Shown here piece by piece: positions 31,334-32,369 of a stretch of 32,369 bases of DNA. Position 1 is the first letter of the stretch. Each line of letters begins with the position of its first letter. A program made the translations under genes and the position numbers. The notes beneath the pieces were generated by a model. It was not told where the DNA came from and searched no databases. It was given only the letters and a program-made list of their open reading frames with translations. The stretch is from Welwitschia mirabilis (Eukaryota; Gnetophyta; Gnetopsida; Welwitschiales), in contig JBOZIK010000001.1 in assembly GCA_051453625.1 (NCBI GenBank), forward strand, positions 126,635,286 to 126,667,654, written 5' to 3'.

Positions 31334-32369
31334 ATGTTTCCTACTTTATTAATGATGGTGAGATTAAAGTTTTACATGAGGAGGATCCATCTAATGAGTC
31401 TAGCACTAGAATATTTCTTGTTCATGTGGTATCTAATAGCTCCATGATTAGTATAAACATTTATATGAAAGTCTAAGAGATAGTGTTTAAGAGTATCAAG
31501 ACAAAATATTATGTCTAACATTTCTTTCTTAGTAGTAATGTAATTTGATTAAGCTTTCGATAAAGTTTTTCTATGATAAGATATAACTTTAAAATCATTT
31601 TCATACTTTTATCTAAAAATCCCATCCATGGTAATATTATTAGCATCACACATTAATTCAAAATCTTTATTCTAATTGGGTCTTATTAAAATGGGTGTGG
31701 AATAGATTTTATCCTTAAGTGTTTCAAAAGCAAGCTGAGAAGATTCATTCCATTCAAATTTAACTTCTTTTTCAAGTAATAAATAAAAACGTTTATAAAT
31801 TTTAGCATAATCCTAAATAAAAGGACTATAAAAATTATAATGACCAAGAAAAGATTGAACTTGTTTTACATTTGTTTAAGAAGTTAGGTTTTTAATGATA
31901 TTTACTTTTTTAGAGTTCATCCTAATTCCTTTATTAGAATTGTAATGACCTAAGATAATTTCATTATTAACTAGAAAGAAACTCTTCCCCCAACTTAAGT
32001 GTATGTTACTCTCAATGCATCTATTAAGGACTTCTTCTAACCTTTCTAAGATTTCTTCAAAGTTTTTGCTAAAGATTGAAAAGTCATTCATAAAAATTTT
32101 AATTCAATTTCCTAACATATTAGAAACGATACCCATCATTACATGTTGAAAAGTATTATGAGCATTACAAAGTCCAAAAAGCATGCATCTAAAAGAAAAT
32201 GTTCCAAAAGATGAAGTAAAATTGTTTTGGATTGATCTTCACTAGCTATACAAACCTAATTGTAACCACTATACCCATTAAGAAAGTAATAAAAGACATG
32301 TCTTTGAATTATATCAAGTATTTGATTAAGAAAAGGTAAAGAACAATGGTCTTTATTTGTTACTTCATT
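31334..32369 (-). pseudogene. Athila-type Ty3/gypsy reverse transcriptase and RNase H (partial, runs off the right edge)
   Basis: Minus-strand RT motifs from the right edge: KDHCSLPFLNQILD, YYFLNGYSGYN then a stop, a frameshift, FGTFSFRCMLFGLCNAHNTF (about 32160-32215), and FMNDFSIF (about 32071-32094) in place of Y-M-D-D, so one catalytic Asp is Asn. Then a 71-residue open stretch (31876-32091) includes RCIESNIHLSWGKSFFLV and ILGHYNSNKGI. RNase H: LMCDANN (first Asp kept), TTKKEMLDII (Glu kept), VYTNHGAIRYHM (family T-D-H, here T-N-H), ARLIRWILL, the K-P-R-L-I-R-W-I-L-L motif of Athila-like elements. Multiple stops and at least one frameshift make it inactive. Upstream protease and gag lie outside the window. 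Confidence 0.85.

Noticed and set aside
30297-31447. Plus-strand open frames of 317 and 351 residues
   Set aside because: They span the 819-N gap, and the sequence on both sides is gypsy pol on the opposite strand.
1-32369. tRNA, rRNA, CRISPR array, bacterial operon or organellar insert
   Set aside because: No cloverleaf, rRNA-like, spacer-repeat, ribosome-binding-site or plastid/mitochondrial gene signature was seen. The only tRNA-related sequences are the two copia primer-binding sites.

Overview
The window looks like a gene-free, repeat-dominated stretch of a flowering-plant nuclear genome. It is very AT-rich apart from one island near 27.0-27.95 kb. Everything recognisable is transposable-element debris: Ty1/copia and Ty3/gypsy LTR retrotransposons, one CACTA-type DNA-transposon end, a fragment resembling plant-transposon/env-like proteins, and several simple or tandem repeats. 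I found no intact host gene, tRNA, rRNA or CRISPR array. The species cannot be named from this sequence.

Layout, left to right. 0-2.4 kb: an unrecognised AT-rich stretch, a small minus-strand copia LTR with its primer-binding site (1510-1790), and the start of a broken plus-strand copia pol (protease region, about 2.10-2.36 kb). 3.2-14.7 kb: a long minus-strand copia element (SIRE/Maximus-like), with LTRs at 3175-4919 and 12377-14748, a PBS, gag, protease and the start of integrase. The rest of its pol is missing, and 4.9-8.9 kb instead holds a doubled env-like/plant-transposon fragment and a GA microsatellite. This element sits inside the plus-strand copia pol, which resumes at 14754 and runs through integrase into the first residues of RT at about 16.33 kb. 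16.6-17.0 kb: a CACTA-type terminus. 17.76-18.13 kb: a four-copy 93-bp tandem repeat. 18.58-32.37 kb: a large, degenerate minus-strand Ty3/gypsy element of Athila type. From its 3' end (left) to its 5' side (right) it has a 3' LTR, a polypurine tract, an unrecognised ORF in the env position, a non-coding spacer, integrase, a gap, RNase H and RT. The RT continues beyond the right edge. Its integrase is split by a 4.0-kb insertion (26303-30317) with TG-type ends and a 5-bp target-site duplication (GCCTA), probably a solo LTR or other non-coding LTR element; the GC-rich island lies inside it.

The coding remnants do not work together as a system. They are independent, nested, inactivated elements. 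Stops are mostly former Gln codons, and several catalytic Asp/Glu residues have become Asn/Lys. Both patterns fit C-to-T decay of methylated DNA.

Assembly caution: twelve gaps are exactly 100 N, and all twelve are flanked by direct repeats (8 bp to about 0.9 kb). Gaps of other sizes are not. Many of the apparent tandem duplications may therefore be scaffolding artefacts or unmerged copies rather than real DNA structure.
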